From Aestuariivirga litoralis (GTDB lineage Bacteria > Pseudomonadota > Alphaproteobacteria > Rhizobiales > Aestuariivirgaceae), in contig NZ_QKVK01000003.1 in NCBI RefSeq assembly GCF_003234965.1, positions 62,001-126,000 of the forward strand: 64,000 nucleotides of DNA. Reading direction: 5' to 3'. Of the stretch, positions 17,513 to 26,163 are shown piece by piece (within the stretch, counting starts at the first letter, position 1; each line of letters opens with the position of its first letter). The notes beneath the pieces are model-generated. The model saw only the letters and a program-made list of their open reading frames with translations, searched no databases and was not told where the DNA came from. The translations under genes were made by a program, and so were the position numbers.

Positions 17513-17588
17513 GCCCAGGTAGCTCAGTTGGTAGAGCAGCGGATTGAAAATCCGCGTGTCGCTGGTTCGATTCCGGCCCTGGGCACCA
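17513..17588 (+). tRNA. tRNA-Phe (GAA)
   Basis: A complete cloverleaf is seen: acceptor GCCCAGG pairs with CCTGGGC, the D arm is GCTC/GAGC, and the anticodon stem GCGGA/TCCGC surrounds TTGAAAA with the anticodon GAA at 17546-17548. The T arm has GTTCGATTC. CCA is encoded at 17586-17588. It is a single-copy, isolated gene here, with no integrase or direct repeat nearby. Confidence 0.97.
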
Positions 17589-17648
17589 TTCACGGCATTC
17601 GATCTTTGTTCAGCGCCGCTACGGTCGCAACCGGTTTGTCCAGCTGCG

Positions 17649-18851
17649 TCAGCGGACCTTCTTCAGAAGCGCGGTGGCAGCCTTGCGGGCCTGGGGGTCA
17701 TCGCTCTTGGCCACGCCTTGCAGCAGCTCGCGGGCCTTGCGGCGGTTGGCCTTGCTCCGCATGTCGTTGATGTAGAGCTGGGCCAGGAAGAAGGACGACC
17801 AGACATCGCCGCGCGCCGCGCCGAACTTGAAATTTTCCTCGGCCAGCTTCAGGTTGCGCGGCTTGACGGTGGAATAGAGGCGGCCGAGTTGGAAGGCCGC
17901 TGCGCCCGACGCGCCCGGATCGCTGCCGGCCTTGAGCTCGGTGTAGAGGCGGCGGGCGGTGGCGGTGCTCTTCTTGACGCCGAGGCCCTTGAGATAGCGG
18001 TCGGCGAGCATCATCGTCGCCCAGACATTGCCGCTCTGCTGGCCGACGAGAAGATACTCGACGGCGCGCTTGGGCGCGCTATGGCCGGGCTGGGAATAAA
18101 GCCGCGCCAAGGCGAGTGCCGCAGCGCCCTTCACCTCCGCCACGCCGGAATCATAGGCCTTCAGATAGGCGTCGCGCGACTTCGTCCAGTTCGCCTTGGT
18201 GCCCGTGCCCTTCTCATAGATGCCGCCGATCGCCATGAGCGACCAGGCATTGCCCAGGTCCGCCGCGCTCTGGTGATAGGCCAGCGCCTTCTTGGCGGAG
18301 AGCAGGCCGGGCGTGAGATAGAGCTGGCCCAGGGCATAGTCCGCCGCCTTCTGCACATCCGGGTTCTTCTGTCCGACCTCCTTGGCGCGCAGGTAGAGTT
18401 CGGCGGCCTTCGCCTGGTCCTTGGCGGTTCCCTTGGCGAGCGCCTGCGCCCGCATGATCATCGCCCAGGGATCATCAAGCGCGATGCCGCGCTCCAGCGC
18501 GCGGGTGGAGAGGTCCGGATCCTTCAGGTCGCCGGCCGCCAGCTTTGCAAGGTTGTAGGCCGCCGCGGCCGCCAGCTGCTTGTTGTCCTGCTCCATCAGC
18601 TGTTCGAAGATGGCGCGTGCCTTTGCCGTGTCCTTGGCCACGCCTTCGCCGGAGGCCAGGGCCTGCCCCGCCTTCAACAGGTCCCATGGCGACTGCGCTG
18701 GCGCCGCCGGCGTGGCGGGCGCAGGTGCAGGCGCGGCCTGCTGGGCAGCGGTGGGCGCCGGTGCTGCCGTCTCGGTCGCATGGGCCATTCCGCCGAGGGT
18801 GCCGGCCAGCAGGCCACCGAGCAACACGCATGACATCGAATATCTGGCCAA
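17649..18851 (-). CDS. Secreted Sel1/TPR-repeat protein
   Basis: A signal peptide (CVLLGGLLAGTLGGMAHA) is followed by an Ala/Pro-rich linker to about residue 55 and then eight or nine Sel1-like helical repeats to the C-terminus, with patterns such as AKAAELYLRAKEVG, ALAYHQSAADLGNAWSLM and AAFQLGRLYS. Such repeats form protein-binding solenoids in the periplasm. The start is decided by the ribosome-binding site: GGAGGA lies 7 bp before a TTG ending at 18851, giving 400 residues; a GTG at 18866 overlaps that site, and an ATG at 18836 has none. It is divergent from the TPR-sulfotransferase. No partner can be named. Confidence 0.78.
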   Translation of the reverse strand: MARYSMSCVLLGGLLAGTLGGMAHATETAAPAPTAAQQAAPAPAPATPAAPAQSPWDLLKAGQALASGEGVAKDTAKARAIFEQLMEQDNKQLAAAAAYNLAKLAAGDLKDPDLSTRALERGIALDDPWAMIMRAQALAKGTAKDQAKAAELYLRAKEVGQKNPDVQKAADYALGQLYLTPGLLSAKKALAYHQSAADLGNAWSLMAIGGIYEKGTGTKANWTKSRDAYLKAYDSGVAEVKGAAALALARLYSQPGHSAPKRAVEYLLVGQQSGNVWATMMLADRYLKGLGVKKSTATARRLYTELKAGSDPGASGAAAFQLGRLYSTVKPRNLKLAEENFKFGAARGDVWSSFFLAQLYINDMRSKANRRKARELLQGVAKSDDPQARKAATALLKKVR

Positions 18852-18920
18852 GACACGATCCTCCACGCCAAGCTGACGAGCCTACCGGCTGATCGGCCCT
18901 TCACAGCGGAAGTCTATGGC

Positions 18921-20912
18921 ATGAGCATGACATGCGGCAAGGACATTGCCTGCACGGAAAGCGGGTTTGATTTGCGCGAACTGATGCTAAGCTGGGCGGC
19001 GAGCGTTGCACGCGCGCAACTTTCACATGGCACTGGCAACGAACCGATGGACACCGCCGCGACCGCATCCGACCTGTTCTTCAAGGGGCTCCACGCCCTC
19101 GGCAAGGACGACCTGCGCACGGCGGAGTCATGCTTCAGCGCGGCGCTTGAGCTTGTTCCCGGCCGGCCGTCGGTTCTGACCAACCTGTCCATCGTCCATA
19201 CCCGGCAGGGACGGCTGGAGGAGGCCCTCGCCCTGGCGCAGGCGGCCGTGAAGGCGGAACCCGGCAACCCGCTGCTGCTGCTGCAGCTCGGCGTGGTGCA
19301 GCTGAAGCTCGGCAAGGCCGGTGAAGCGCTGATCTCGCTGGAGGCCGCAAGCGCTGCGGACCCCTCCCTCGCCGAAGCCTGCAACGGCCGCGGCAATGCG
19401 CTCACCGCGCTGCACCGCCACGAGGCGGCACTTGAAAGCTTCGAGCGCGCCATCCGCCTGAAGCCCGGCCATGCCGAAGCCTATGTCAACCGCGGCCGCG
19501 TTCTGCGCCTGCTGGGCCGGCAGGACGAGGCCCTGGCGAGCTACCGGCAAGCCATCACCCTCCGCCCCGGCCAGGCCGAGGCCCACAATAACCTGGGCAA
19601 CCTGCTGAAGGACCTCGGCCGCTTCGACGAGGCGCTGGCAAGCTACGATACCGCCATCGGCCTCAGGCCGGACTATGCCGAGGCGCTGAGCAACCGCGGC
19701 AATGTGCTGTGCGATCTCAACCGCCTCGATGAGGCGGAGGCGAGCTACCAGCACGCGGCCGCAGCGGGCGGGCCGGCCGAGGCGTGGCTGGGCCTCGCGC
19801 GGATCAGGTCGGAGACGGGGCGCTTCCCCGAGGCCCTGGAGATGTATGAAAAGGCCCGCCGCATCGACCCGGACCGGGTGGAGGCGCTGTGCGGCATCGC
19901 CGAGAACCGGAGGTTCGAGACGGATGACCCCCTCATTCCCGAATATGACCGGCTGCTCGCCCTGCGCCACCTGACCGACGAGGACCGCGCCCGCCTGCAC
20001 CATGCCCTCGGCAAGATCAGCAACGACCTCGCGCGCCACGATGACGCGATCACGCATTATGGGCGCGGCAAGCGGCTGCTTTCCACGCGCTTCGACCTCG
20101 CCGGACAGGCCAGGACCTATGAGGCCCTGATGGCGACCTTCGACAAGCCCTTCTTCGCGGCGCGCCAGGGCTTCGGCAGCGCCGACCAGCGGCCCGTCTT
20201 CGTCGTCGGCATGCCGCGTTCGGGCACCACGCTCACCGAACAGATCCTGGCCAGCCACCCGCGCGTCGAAGGCCTGGGCGAATTGCCGGACCTGCCGCGC
20301 CTCGCGAAGGCGCTGGGCGGGGAGCCTTTCGACGCCGCACGCTTCACCGCAGCGGCAGCGGATCTCTCATCCGGCGCCGCGGCGGCGCTGGCGCGCCGCT
20401 ACTGCGAGGCCTATGCACGGGTGGCACCGGAGAGCCTGCGGCTGGTCGACAAGCAGCCGCATAATTATGAGTGGCTGGGGCTCATTGCCCTGATGTTCCC
20501 CAATGCCCGCATCATCCACTGCCGCCGCGACCCGCTGGACACCTGCCTGTCCATGTACATGCAGAAGTTCAACGGCAACCACGGATACAACCAGGATCTC
20601 TCCGTACTCGGAGGATATTACCGCAACTACGAGATGCTGATGGCACACTGGCACGCAGTGCTGCCGATCGCCATCCACGAGGTCGTCTACGAGAATGTAG
20701 TGGCCGACCTCGAGGCGGAGGCGCGGGCCCTCGTCTCCTTCATCGGCCTCGACTGGGATGCCGCCTGCCTCGATTTCCACCTGAAGGAGCGCCGGGTCGA
20801 CACGCCGTCGCGCTGGCAGGTGCGGCAGCCGCTCTATGACCGTTCGGTGGGGCGCTGGCGCCATTACGAGCGCCATCTCGGCCCGTTGCGCCAGGCGCTC
20901 GGCCTTGCTTAG
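18921..20912 (+). CDS. TPR-repeat sulfotransferase family protein
   Basis: Residues from about 50 to 340 hold eight or so tetratricopeptide repeats (for example AEAYVNRGRVLRLLGRQDEA and AEAHNNLGNLLKDLGRFDEA). They are followed by a sulfotransferase domain with the PAPS 5'-phosphosulfate loop PVFVVGMPRSGTTLTEQILA near residue 428 and the 3'-phosphate motif RIIHCRRDPLDTCLSMYMQ near residue 535. It should transfer sulfate from PAPS to an unknown acceptor; the TPRs probably recruit it, as in related tyrosine or glycan sulfotransferases. The start is uncertain: ATG 18921 or ATG 19047 (MDTAATAS), both with weak ribosome-binding sites. A desaturase-like gene follows after 68 bp. Confidence 0.85.
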   Translation: MSMTCGKDIACTESGFDLRELMLSWAASVARAQLSHGTGNEPMDTAATASDLFFKGLHALGKDDLRTAESCFSAALELVPGRPSVLTNLSIVHTRQGRLEEALALAQAAVKAEPGNPLLLLQLGVVQLKLGKAGEALISLEAASAADPSLAEACNGRGNALTALHRHEAALESFERAIRLKPGHAEAYVNRGRVLRLLGRQDEALASYRQAITLRPGQAEAHNNLGNLLKDLGRFDEALASYDTAIGLRPDYAEALSNRGNVLCDLNRLDEAEASYQHAAAAGGPAEAWLGLARIRSETGRFPEALEMYEKARRIDPDRVEALCGIAENRRFETDDPLIPEYDRLLALRHLTDEDRARLHHALGKISNDLARHDDAITHYGRGKRLLSTRFDLAGQARTYEALMATFDKPFFAARQGFGSADQRPVFVVGMPRSGTTLTEQILASHPRVEGLGELPDLPRLAKALGGEPFDAARFTAAAADLSSGAAAALARRYCEAYARVAPESLRLVDKQPHNYEWLGLIALMFPNARIIHCRRDPLDTCLSMYMQKFNGNHGYNQDLSVLGGYYRNYEMLMAHWHAVLPIAIHEVVYENVVADLEAEARALVSFIGLDWDAACLDFHLKERRVDTPSRWQVRQPLYDRSVGRWRHYERHLGPLRQALGLA

Positions 20913-20980
20913 GGTGCAAAGTTGAAATCCGCCGCCGGGCTGGTAAGAGAAAGACCGGTTCGGATCACGCGGGTGGCACG

Positions 20981-21829
20981 GTGAGCACGCTCTGGCATTT
21001 CCTCCCCGGCTGGGGGCAGCTTTCCATGCTCGGCCTCTGCCTGCTGATCTTCACCCCGCTCGAATACCTGCTTCCGGCGCAGCGCGGCCGCCGCTTCTTC
21101 CGGCCGGGATGGACCACCGACCTCCTGCATTTCCTGTTCACCGTCATCCCCGTCGGCCTCGGCCTGTCGGCGGTGATCGGCGGCTCCGTAGTGCTCGGCC
21201 ATCTGGTGGTGCCGGCGGCGGCGCGGGACTGGGTGGCGGCGCAGCCTGTCTGGCTGCAGGTCGCCGTCGGCACGGTGCTGGGCGACCTGTTCTTCTACTT
21301 CGGCCACCGCCTGCAGCACGAGGTGCCCTGGCTGTGGGATTTTCATGCCGTGCACCACAGCAGCGAGCAGCTGGACTGGCTCGCCGCCTTCCGGGTTCAC
21401 CCGGTGGACCAGGTCATCGAGCGCGGCACCGCCCTCATCCCGCTCTTCGCGCTGGGCTTCTCCATGCCCGCGATCCTGCTCGCCGGGTTCATCTACCAGT
21501 GGCAGGCGCTGGTCATCCACAGCAACCTGCGGCTTCCGGCCGGCCCCCTCAAATGGCTCGTCGCCACGCCCGCGTTCCACCACTGGCATCACGCCAGCGA
21601 GGCGGAAGGACACAACAAGAACTTCTCCGGCCAGCTGCCGCTGTGGGACATCGTGTTCGGCACCGCCTACCTGCCCGACACCATGCCGGCGCGCTATGGC
21701 ATTGCCGAGCCGGTGAGCGGCAACTACCTGATGCAGCTTCTCCACCCTTTCGTCAAAATGGCACGGCGGCTGCGCCGCCGCCGGGCTGCCGCCGCACCGG
21801 CGGCCAAGGTCACGCGCCCGTCGGCCTGA
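20981..21829 (+). CDS. Sterol desaturase / fatty acid hydroxylase family membrane oxidase
   Basis: This 282-residue integral membrane di-iron enzyme has the histidine clusters GHRLQHE (near 108), HAVHHSSEQLD (near 122) and HHWHHASEAEGHNKN (near 204). TM segments include LSMLGLCLLIFTPLEYLL and FLFTVIPVGLGLSAVIGG. Relatives hydroxylate or desaturate lipids such as sterols, hopanoids, carotenoids or fatty acids. The GTG start at 20981 is the best available. The C-terminus is Arg/Ala-rich. It lies on the same strand as the preceding sulfotransferase and the following EamA transporter, so the three might modify and move one lipid-like product; that link is inference only. Confidence 0.87.
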   Translation: MSTLWHFLPGWGQLSMLGLCLLIFTPLEYLLPAQRGRRFFRPGWTTDLLHFLFTVIPVGLGLSAVIGGSVVLGHLVVPAAARDWVAAQPVWLQVAVGTVLGDLFFYFGHRLQHEVPWLWDFHAVHHSSEQLDWLAAFRVHPVDQVIERGTALIPLFALGFSMPAILLAGFIYQWQALVIHSNLRLPAGPLKWLVATPAFHHWHHASEAEGHNKNFSGQLPLWDIVFGTAYLPDTMPARYGIAEPVSGNYLMQLLHPFVKMARRLRRRRAAAAPAAKVTRPSA

Positions 21830-21947
21830 CCTGCATTCCCGCTTCCGCCGCATCCCTCCATTCCGCGGCCCCCGTAGGTGGCCCCGGCGTTCCATGCCAT
21901 AGAGGCTGCCGTTCCACCGGTTCATCAATCCCTCGGACCCTGACCCC

Positions 21948-22829
21948 TTGAAAAGCGCATCCGCGACGATCCCCGTGCTGGTCTGCACGCTGGCCATCTT
22001 CCTGCTGTCCGCCATGGACGCGGGCATGAAGTCGCTGGTCATCGCGGTGGGGGTCTACAACATCGTGCTGTGGCGCAGCGTGCTGGCGACACTGGCCTCG
22101 GCGGCCGGCTGGGCAGCGCAGTCGCGCGTGATGCCGGGACCGGGGGCCCTCCGCCTTCACGCGCTGCGCGCCCTGATCGTGGGCATCGTGCTCATCACCT
22201 TTTTCTGGGGCCTCGCCCGGCTGCCGCTGGCCGAGGCGATCGGGCTCAGCTTCATCGCACCGCTCTTCGCTCTGTTCCTGGCGGCCATGCTGCTGGGCGA
22301 GCGCATCCGCGCCCAGGCGGTGTGGGCGGCCGTCCTCGGCTTCGCGGGGGTGGGGGTGATCGTGGCCGGGCAGTTCGGGGCGGAGACCCACACGCACGAG
22401 ACGCTGCTGGGCACGCTGTCGATCCTGGTGTCCACCGTGTTCTACGGCTTCAACCTGGTGCTCACGCGCAAGCAGGCGCAGATCGCCAAGCCGATCGAGA
22501 TCATGTTCTTCCAGAACCTGTTCCTGCTGGTCATCATGGGCCTTGCCGCGCCGTGGATCGCGGTGCTGCTGCCGCGCGAATTCTGGCTGCCACTGGTGGG
22601 CGTGACCGCGCTGTCGCTTTCCGGCCAGTACCTGATGAGCTGGGCCTATGCCAGGGCCGAGGCGCAATACCTGATCAGCACCGAATACACCGCCTTCATC
22701 TGGGCCATCGCGCTCGGCTGGTTCTTCTTCGATGAAACGGTGACCTGGGAGACGCTGGCCGGGGCCGGCCTGATCATCGTCAGCTGCTGGATCGCGGCGC
22801 GCGCCAGCCTGCGGCCGGTGGAGGCCTGA
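21948..22829 (+). CDS. EamA/DMT-family transporter
   Basis: The 293-residue protein has about ten hydrophobic helices arranged as two EamA repeats. The first includes ALIVGIVLITFFWGLARLPL and ends with LLGERIRAQAVWAAVLGFAG; the second ends with FFFDETVTWETLAGAGLII, the usual paired motif. Such drug/metabolite transporters export amino acids, cofactors or nucleotide-like solutes, but the substrate is not readable. The start is a TTG at 21948 with no clear ribosome-binding site. It precedes the glucan protein gene by 96 bp on the same strand. Confidence 0.85.
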   Translation: MKSASATIPVLVCTLAIFLLSAMDAGMKSLVIAVGVYNIVLWRSVLATLASAAGWAAQSRVMPGPGALRLHALRALIVGIVLITFFWGLARLPLAEAIGLSFIAPLFALFLAAMLLGERIRAQAVWAAVLGFAGVGVIVAGQFGAETHTHETLLGTLSILVSTVFYGFNLVLTRKQAQIAKPIEIMFFQNLFLLVIMGLAAPWIAVLLPREFWLPLVGVTALSLSGQYLMSWAYARAEAQYLISTEYTAFIWAIALGWFFFDETVTWETLAGAGLIIVSCWIAARASLRPVEA

Positions 22830-22925
22830 GGGGCGCCGCGGCTGCCATGTCTCCGCCGCTTTTCAATTGCATGCGGCAGGACCATTCGGTAACGCAACCT
22901 CCTTCCCTTTCCGGCGGCAATCCCC

Positions 22926-24494
22926 ATGAACCACACCCTCTCCAGACGTGCCCTTCTCCTCGCCGCAGGTGCCGCGGGCCTTGCCGCCGCAGCACCCGCC
23001 ATGGCGGAGGAGGTCACAGGCCTCACCCTGTCTGGCCCGGTGCCGTTCAGCTTCGACAGCCTGGTTGCCACGGCGCGCGAAATGGCGATGAAGCCCTTCA
23101 CGCCAACGCCGGTGCGCGCGGCGGAGCTGCTCGAGAAGATCGACTTCGACGCCTACCAGCAGATCACCTTCCGGCCGGAGGATGCGCTGTTCAAGGGCTC
23201 GCGCTATCCGGTGCGGCTGTTCCACCTCGGGCGCTACTTCAAGTCGCCGGTGAAGATCGCCATCGTCGAGGGCGGCCAGTCGCGCGACGTGCTTTACGAT
23301 CCGGAGATCTTCAGCTTCGGCCCCAAGGCCGGTGCGATCGCCACCAGGCTGCCGAAGGACCTCGGCTTCGCCGGCTTCCGCGTGCATGAGGGCGACACCA
23401 ACAATGACTGGCTGGCCTTTCTCGGCGCGGCCTATTTCCGCTCGTCGGGCGAGCTGAACCAGTACGGCATCTCGGCGCGCGGCCTCAGCATCGACACCAC
23501 GGCCTCGGGCCCCGAGGAGTTTCCGCGCTTCACCGAGTTCTATCTCGAGGAGAAGGCGGACGCGCTGGTGATCACCGCCCTGCTCGACAGCCAGAGCGCC
23601 ACCGGTGCCTTCCGTTTCACCTGCAGCAGGCCCAAGGCGGTGATCATGGACGTCGAGGCGCGCATCTTCACGCGCAAGGACATCGAGCAGCTCGGCTTCG
23701 CGCCGCTCACCTCGATGTTCTGGTTTACCGAGACCAACCGCCGCCAGGCCCGCGACTGGCGTCCGCAGGTCCATGATTCCGAGGGCCTCGCGATCTGGAC
23801 CGGGGCGGGAGAGCGCATCTGGCGGCCGCTCAACAATCCGCCGCGGGTGATGACCAACAGCTTCGTCGACAAGAACCCGCGCGGCTTCGGGCTGGTGCAG
23901 CGCGACCGCGACTTCCGCAACTACGAGGATGACGGCGTGTTCTACGACAGGCGCCCCACCCTGTGGGTGGAACCGCGCGGCGACTGGGGCGAGGGCGAGG
24001 TGCAGCTGGTCGAGATCCCCACCGAGGACGAGGTGCACGACAACATCGTGGCGTTCTGGACGCCGCGCGCCGCGGTGAAGGCAGGCCAGTCCTTCGCGCT
24101 CGATTACCGGCTGCACTGGGTGGATGCCGAGCCCTACCTTTCACCCGCCATCGGCCGGGTGATCGCGACGAGACGCGGCAATGGCGGCAACCCGGCGGTG
24201 CGCGACAAGGCCACCGGCTATGTGAAATACGTGATCGACTTCGCGGGCGGCGACCTTGCCACGCGCGAGAGCACGAAGAACCAGGCGATCCCCGACATCA
24301 CCGTGTCACGCGGGCGCGTGGTCGGTCCGTTTGCCATCCGCGTGGCGGGAACCGACCACTGGCGCATCATCTTCGATCTCGACGTCGAGGGCGGCGAACC
24401 GGTCGACCTGCGCGCCTATCTGCGCACCAGGGACGGCAAGGCGCTGAGCGAAACCTGGCTGTTCCAGCACTTCCCGCAGCAGACCAACTGGTAA
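22926..24494 (+). CDS. Periplasmic glucan biosynthesis protein (MdoG/OpgG-OpgD family)
   Basis: The protein starts with a twin-arginine-type signal, SRRALLLAAGAAGLAAAAPAMA, so it is probably Tat-exported like OpgD. The mature part follows the OpgG pattern: FDFDAYQQITF-like IDFDAYQQITFRPEDAL, RFFHL-like RLFHLGRYFK, GFRVHEGDTNNDWLAFLGAAYFR (near 155) and a C-terminal immunoglobulin-like domain ending in ETWLFQHFP. The 522-residue length fits the family. It is thought to act on the backbone of osmoregulated periplasmic glucans. The glucosyltransferase gene opgH is not adjacent, which is unusual for opgG but usual for opgD. Confidence 0.9.
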   Translation: MNHTLSRRALLLAAGAAGLAAAAPAMAEEVTGLTLSGPVPFSFDSLVATAREMAMKPFTPTPVRAAELLEKIDFDAYQQITFRPEDALFKGSRYPVRLFHLGRYFKSPVKIAIVEGGQSRDVLYDPEIFSFGPKAGAIATRLPKDLGFAGFRVHEGDTNNDWLAFLGAAYFRSSGELNQYGISARGLSIDTTASGPEEFPRFTEFYLEEKADALVITALLDSQSATGAFRFTCSRPKAVIMDVEARIFTRKDIEQLGFAPLTSMFWFTETNRRQARDWRPQVHDSEGLAIWTGAGERIWRPLNNPPRVMTNSFVDKNPRGFGLVQRDRDFRNYEDDGVFYDRRPTLWVEPRGDWGEGEVQLVEIPTEDEVHDNIVAFWTPRAAVKAGQSFALDYRLHWVDAEPYLSPAIGRVIATRRGNGGNPAVRDKATGYVKYVIDFAGGDLATRESTKNQAIPDITVSRGRVVGPFAIRVAGTDHWRIIFDLDVEGGEPVDLRAYLRTRDGKALSETWLFQHFPQQTNW

Positions 24495-24499
24495 GGCCC

Positions 24500-24694
24500 T
24501 CAGGCCGGCCTGAACAGCCGCCACAGCCCGAAGCTGACGAGAACGAAGACGACGGCGAAGAACACCAGCTTCCAGCCGGCGGCCGACGACCCGTCGGAGC
24601 AGATCGTCTGATAGAGCGTGTCATGGTCGTTGCGGGAGAGATAGCGGCACGCCGTCTGGCCCAGTGCCACCGCCCAGCCATCCAGTTCTCCCAT
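24500..24694 (-). CDS. Small single-pass membrane protein, unknown
   Basis: I do not recognise this 64-residue protein. It has a polar N-terminal half with two Cys and one C-terminal hydrophobic helix (LVFFAVVFVLVSFGLWRLF), as in tail-anchored proteins. A good ribosome-binding site (GAGG, 8 bp before the ATG at 24692-24694) and codon use like its neighbours support a real gene. It is convergent with the glucan protein gene, 5 bp apart, and lies downstream of the J-domain gene on the same strand with a 78 bp gap. Confidence 0.6.
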   Translation of the reverse strand: MGELDGWAVALGQTACRYLSRNDHDTLYQTICSDGSSAAGWKLVFFAVVFVLVSFGLWRLFRPA

Positions 24695-24772
24695 GGCGAC
24701 CTCGCGGATTCGGTTTACAAGCCGAGCTTACTATGAAGCGCCGCCTGCAACAAGTACGGGAGAATTACCAGC

Positions 24773-25351
24773 CTAGTCGAGGTCGTCGTTCTCCTGGCTG
24801 CGATCCATCAGCAGCATGGTCGTCGTCTTGCGGTTGTGCTCGGAATTGATGTGGTCGATCCCCTCCACGGTGATCGAGAACATGCCGTTCTCCAGCCGCT
24901 CGATCCAGCGCTTGGCCTTGAGGTACCAGAGATGGAACTCGAGGTTCTCGATCTTGCAGCCGAAGATGCGCTCGAGCTCGACCTCCGGCACGCCGGGATC
25001 GCGGATGTTGTGGCGCCGCCTGTTGTAGAAGACGGACAGGAGCTTGGACTGGATGTCCACGTCTTGGCCCACGGTGTCGCTGCCGTTGCCGTCGTTGCCG
25101 AAGGGCTGGTTGGAACCGACGACCTGCTTGTAGAGGATGTCGTATTGCGAGCGCCGGCTTGCGTCCTTCAGCATGTTGTGGGCTTCGATCAGCAGGTCGA
25201 AGCGCTCGCGGTTGCCGGTCTGCGGGTTGTCGGGGTGATAGCGCTTGGCGAGCCGGTGAAAGCGCCGCTCGAGGTCAGCCGAGGCGACATCCGGCTTCAC
25301 GCCCATGATCTTGTAATAATCGACGAAGCTGCTTGCTTCCATCATCCCCAC
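24773..25351 (-). CDS. J-domain (DnaJ-like) protein with C-terminal winged-helix-like region
   Basis: The first 75 residues form a J domain: DYYKIMGVKPDVASADLERR, then RYHPDNPQTG with the HPD motif required to stimulate DnaK, then YDILYK. There is no G/F region, zinc finger or DnaJ C-terminal domain. The rest, residues 100-192, has a pattern of short helices (EVELERIFGCKIENLEFHLW and YLKAKRWIERLENG) and two strands, resembling a winged-helix fold. So this is a specialised J protein that brings DnaK to a particular client. AGGGG lies 6 bp before a GTG at 25351; ATGs at 25345 and 25342 are alternatives. Confidence 0.82.
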   Translation of the reverse strand: MGMMEASSFVDYYKIMGVKPDVASADLERRFHRLAKRYHPDNPQTGNRERFDLLIEAHNMLKDASRRSQYDILYKQVVGSNQPFGNDGNGSDTVGQDVDIQSKLLSVFYNRRRHNIRDPGVPEVELERIFGCKIENLEFHLWYLKAKRWIERLENGMFSITVEGIDHINSEHNRKTTTMLLMDRSQENDDLD

Positions 25352-25503
25352 GCGTGGCCCCTGTTCGGGCGTGCAGGCACGGTCCCGGCCACATCCCCTG
25401 TGAGAACCAGTCTAGCCGATGCGATGTGCCGACAAAAGCCGTCGCTTGGTATATGCTTTACAGCGCGGCCCGCACGCGGAGCGCGCGCCGTCCGGCAGTT
25501 TCA

Positions 25504-26097
25504 TCACCCCTTGAGAAGCCTGGCGAGCTTGGCCTGCCGCATCTCGGCTGCCTCGCCATAGCCGATGGTTCCGGCGAAGCGCCCGTCGCGGCCGAACAGG
25601 AAAATGGTCGCCGTGTGGTCCATGGTGTAGCCGCCGTCACTGGTGGGCACCTTGGCATAGTAGACGCGGAAGTCGGAGGCGAGCTGCTTCAGCTGATCGT
25701 CGGTCGGTACCAGCGCCTCGATGCGCGGGTCGAAGTTGGCGACATAGTCCTTCATCGCCGCCACCGTGTCGCGCGCCGGGTCGACGGTGATGAAGAACAC
25801 GCGGAAATCCTTCGCGGCCTCGCCCAGCGCGGCGAGGTTGCTGCTCATCTCGTAGAGCGTGGTGGGGCACACCTCGGGGCAATGGGTGAAGCCGAAGAAC
25901 ACCGCATAGGGCTTGCCCGCCAGCGTGGCCGAATCGACCGTGCCGCCCGCCGACGAGGCGAGAACGAAGGGGCCGCCCACCTGGAACATGGCGGATTGCT
26001 GCTGGCCGCGCAGCAGCTCCACGCCGAGCCAGCCCGCCGCACCAAGGGCAAGCACCGCGGCCGCGATGGCGGCCGTCATCAGTCTTGTCTGTTTCAT
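25504..26097 (-). CDS. SCO1/SenC family copper chaperone
   Basis: SCO proteins are membrane-anchored thioredoxin-fold proteins that deliver copper to, or reduce, the CuA site of cytochrome c oxidase. The N-terminal helix (TAAIAAAVLALGAAGWLGVEL) anchors it in the inner membrane. The copper ligands are the CPEVC motif in FTHCPEVCPTT and the His in MDHTATIFLF. FITVDPARDT is also diagnostic. The start at the ATG ending at 26097 (GGAAGG upstream) gives 197 residues. The PCu(A)C gene stands 66 bp upstream on the same strand, a common pairing for CuA assembly. Confidence 0.93.
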   Translation of the reverse strand: MKQTRLMTAAIAAAVLALGAAGWLGVELLRGQQQSAMFQVGGPFVLASSAGGTVDSATLAGKPYAVFFGFTHCPEVCPTTLYEMSSNLAALGEAAKDFRVFFITVDPARDTVAAMKDYVANFDPRIEALVPTDDQLKQLASDFRVYYAKVPTSDGGYTMDHTATIFLFGRDGRFAGTIGYGEAAEMRQAKLARLLKG

Positions 26098-26163
26098 CGC
26101 ACGCAACCTTCCGGAGCAAGGTGAGAGGAGCATAGCCCCTCTCACCCCTCATGATATCAAGTC

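Noticed and set aside
17513-17588. tRNA-Phe as an integration site of a genomic island
   Set aside because: No integrase, excisionase or direct repeat of the tRNA 3' end was found nearby, and the gene on the 3' side has ordinary composition.
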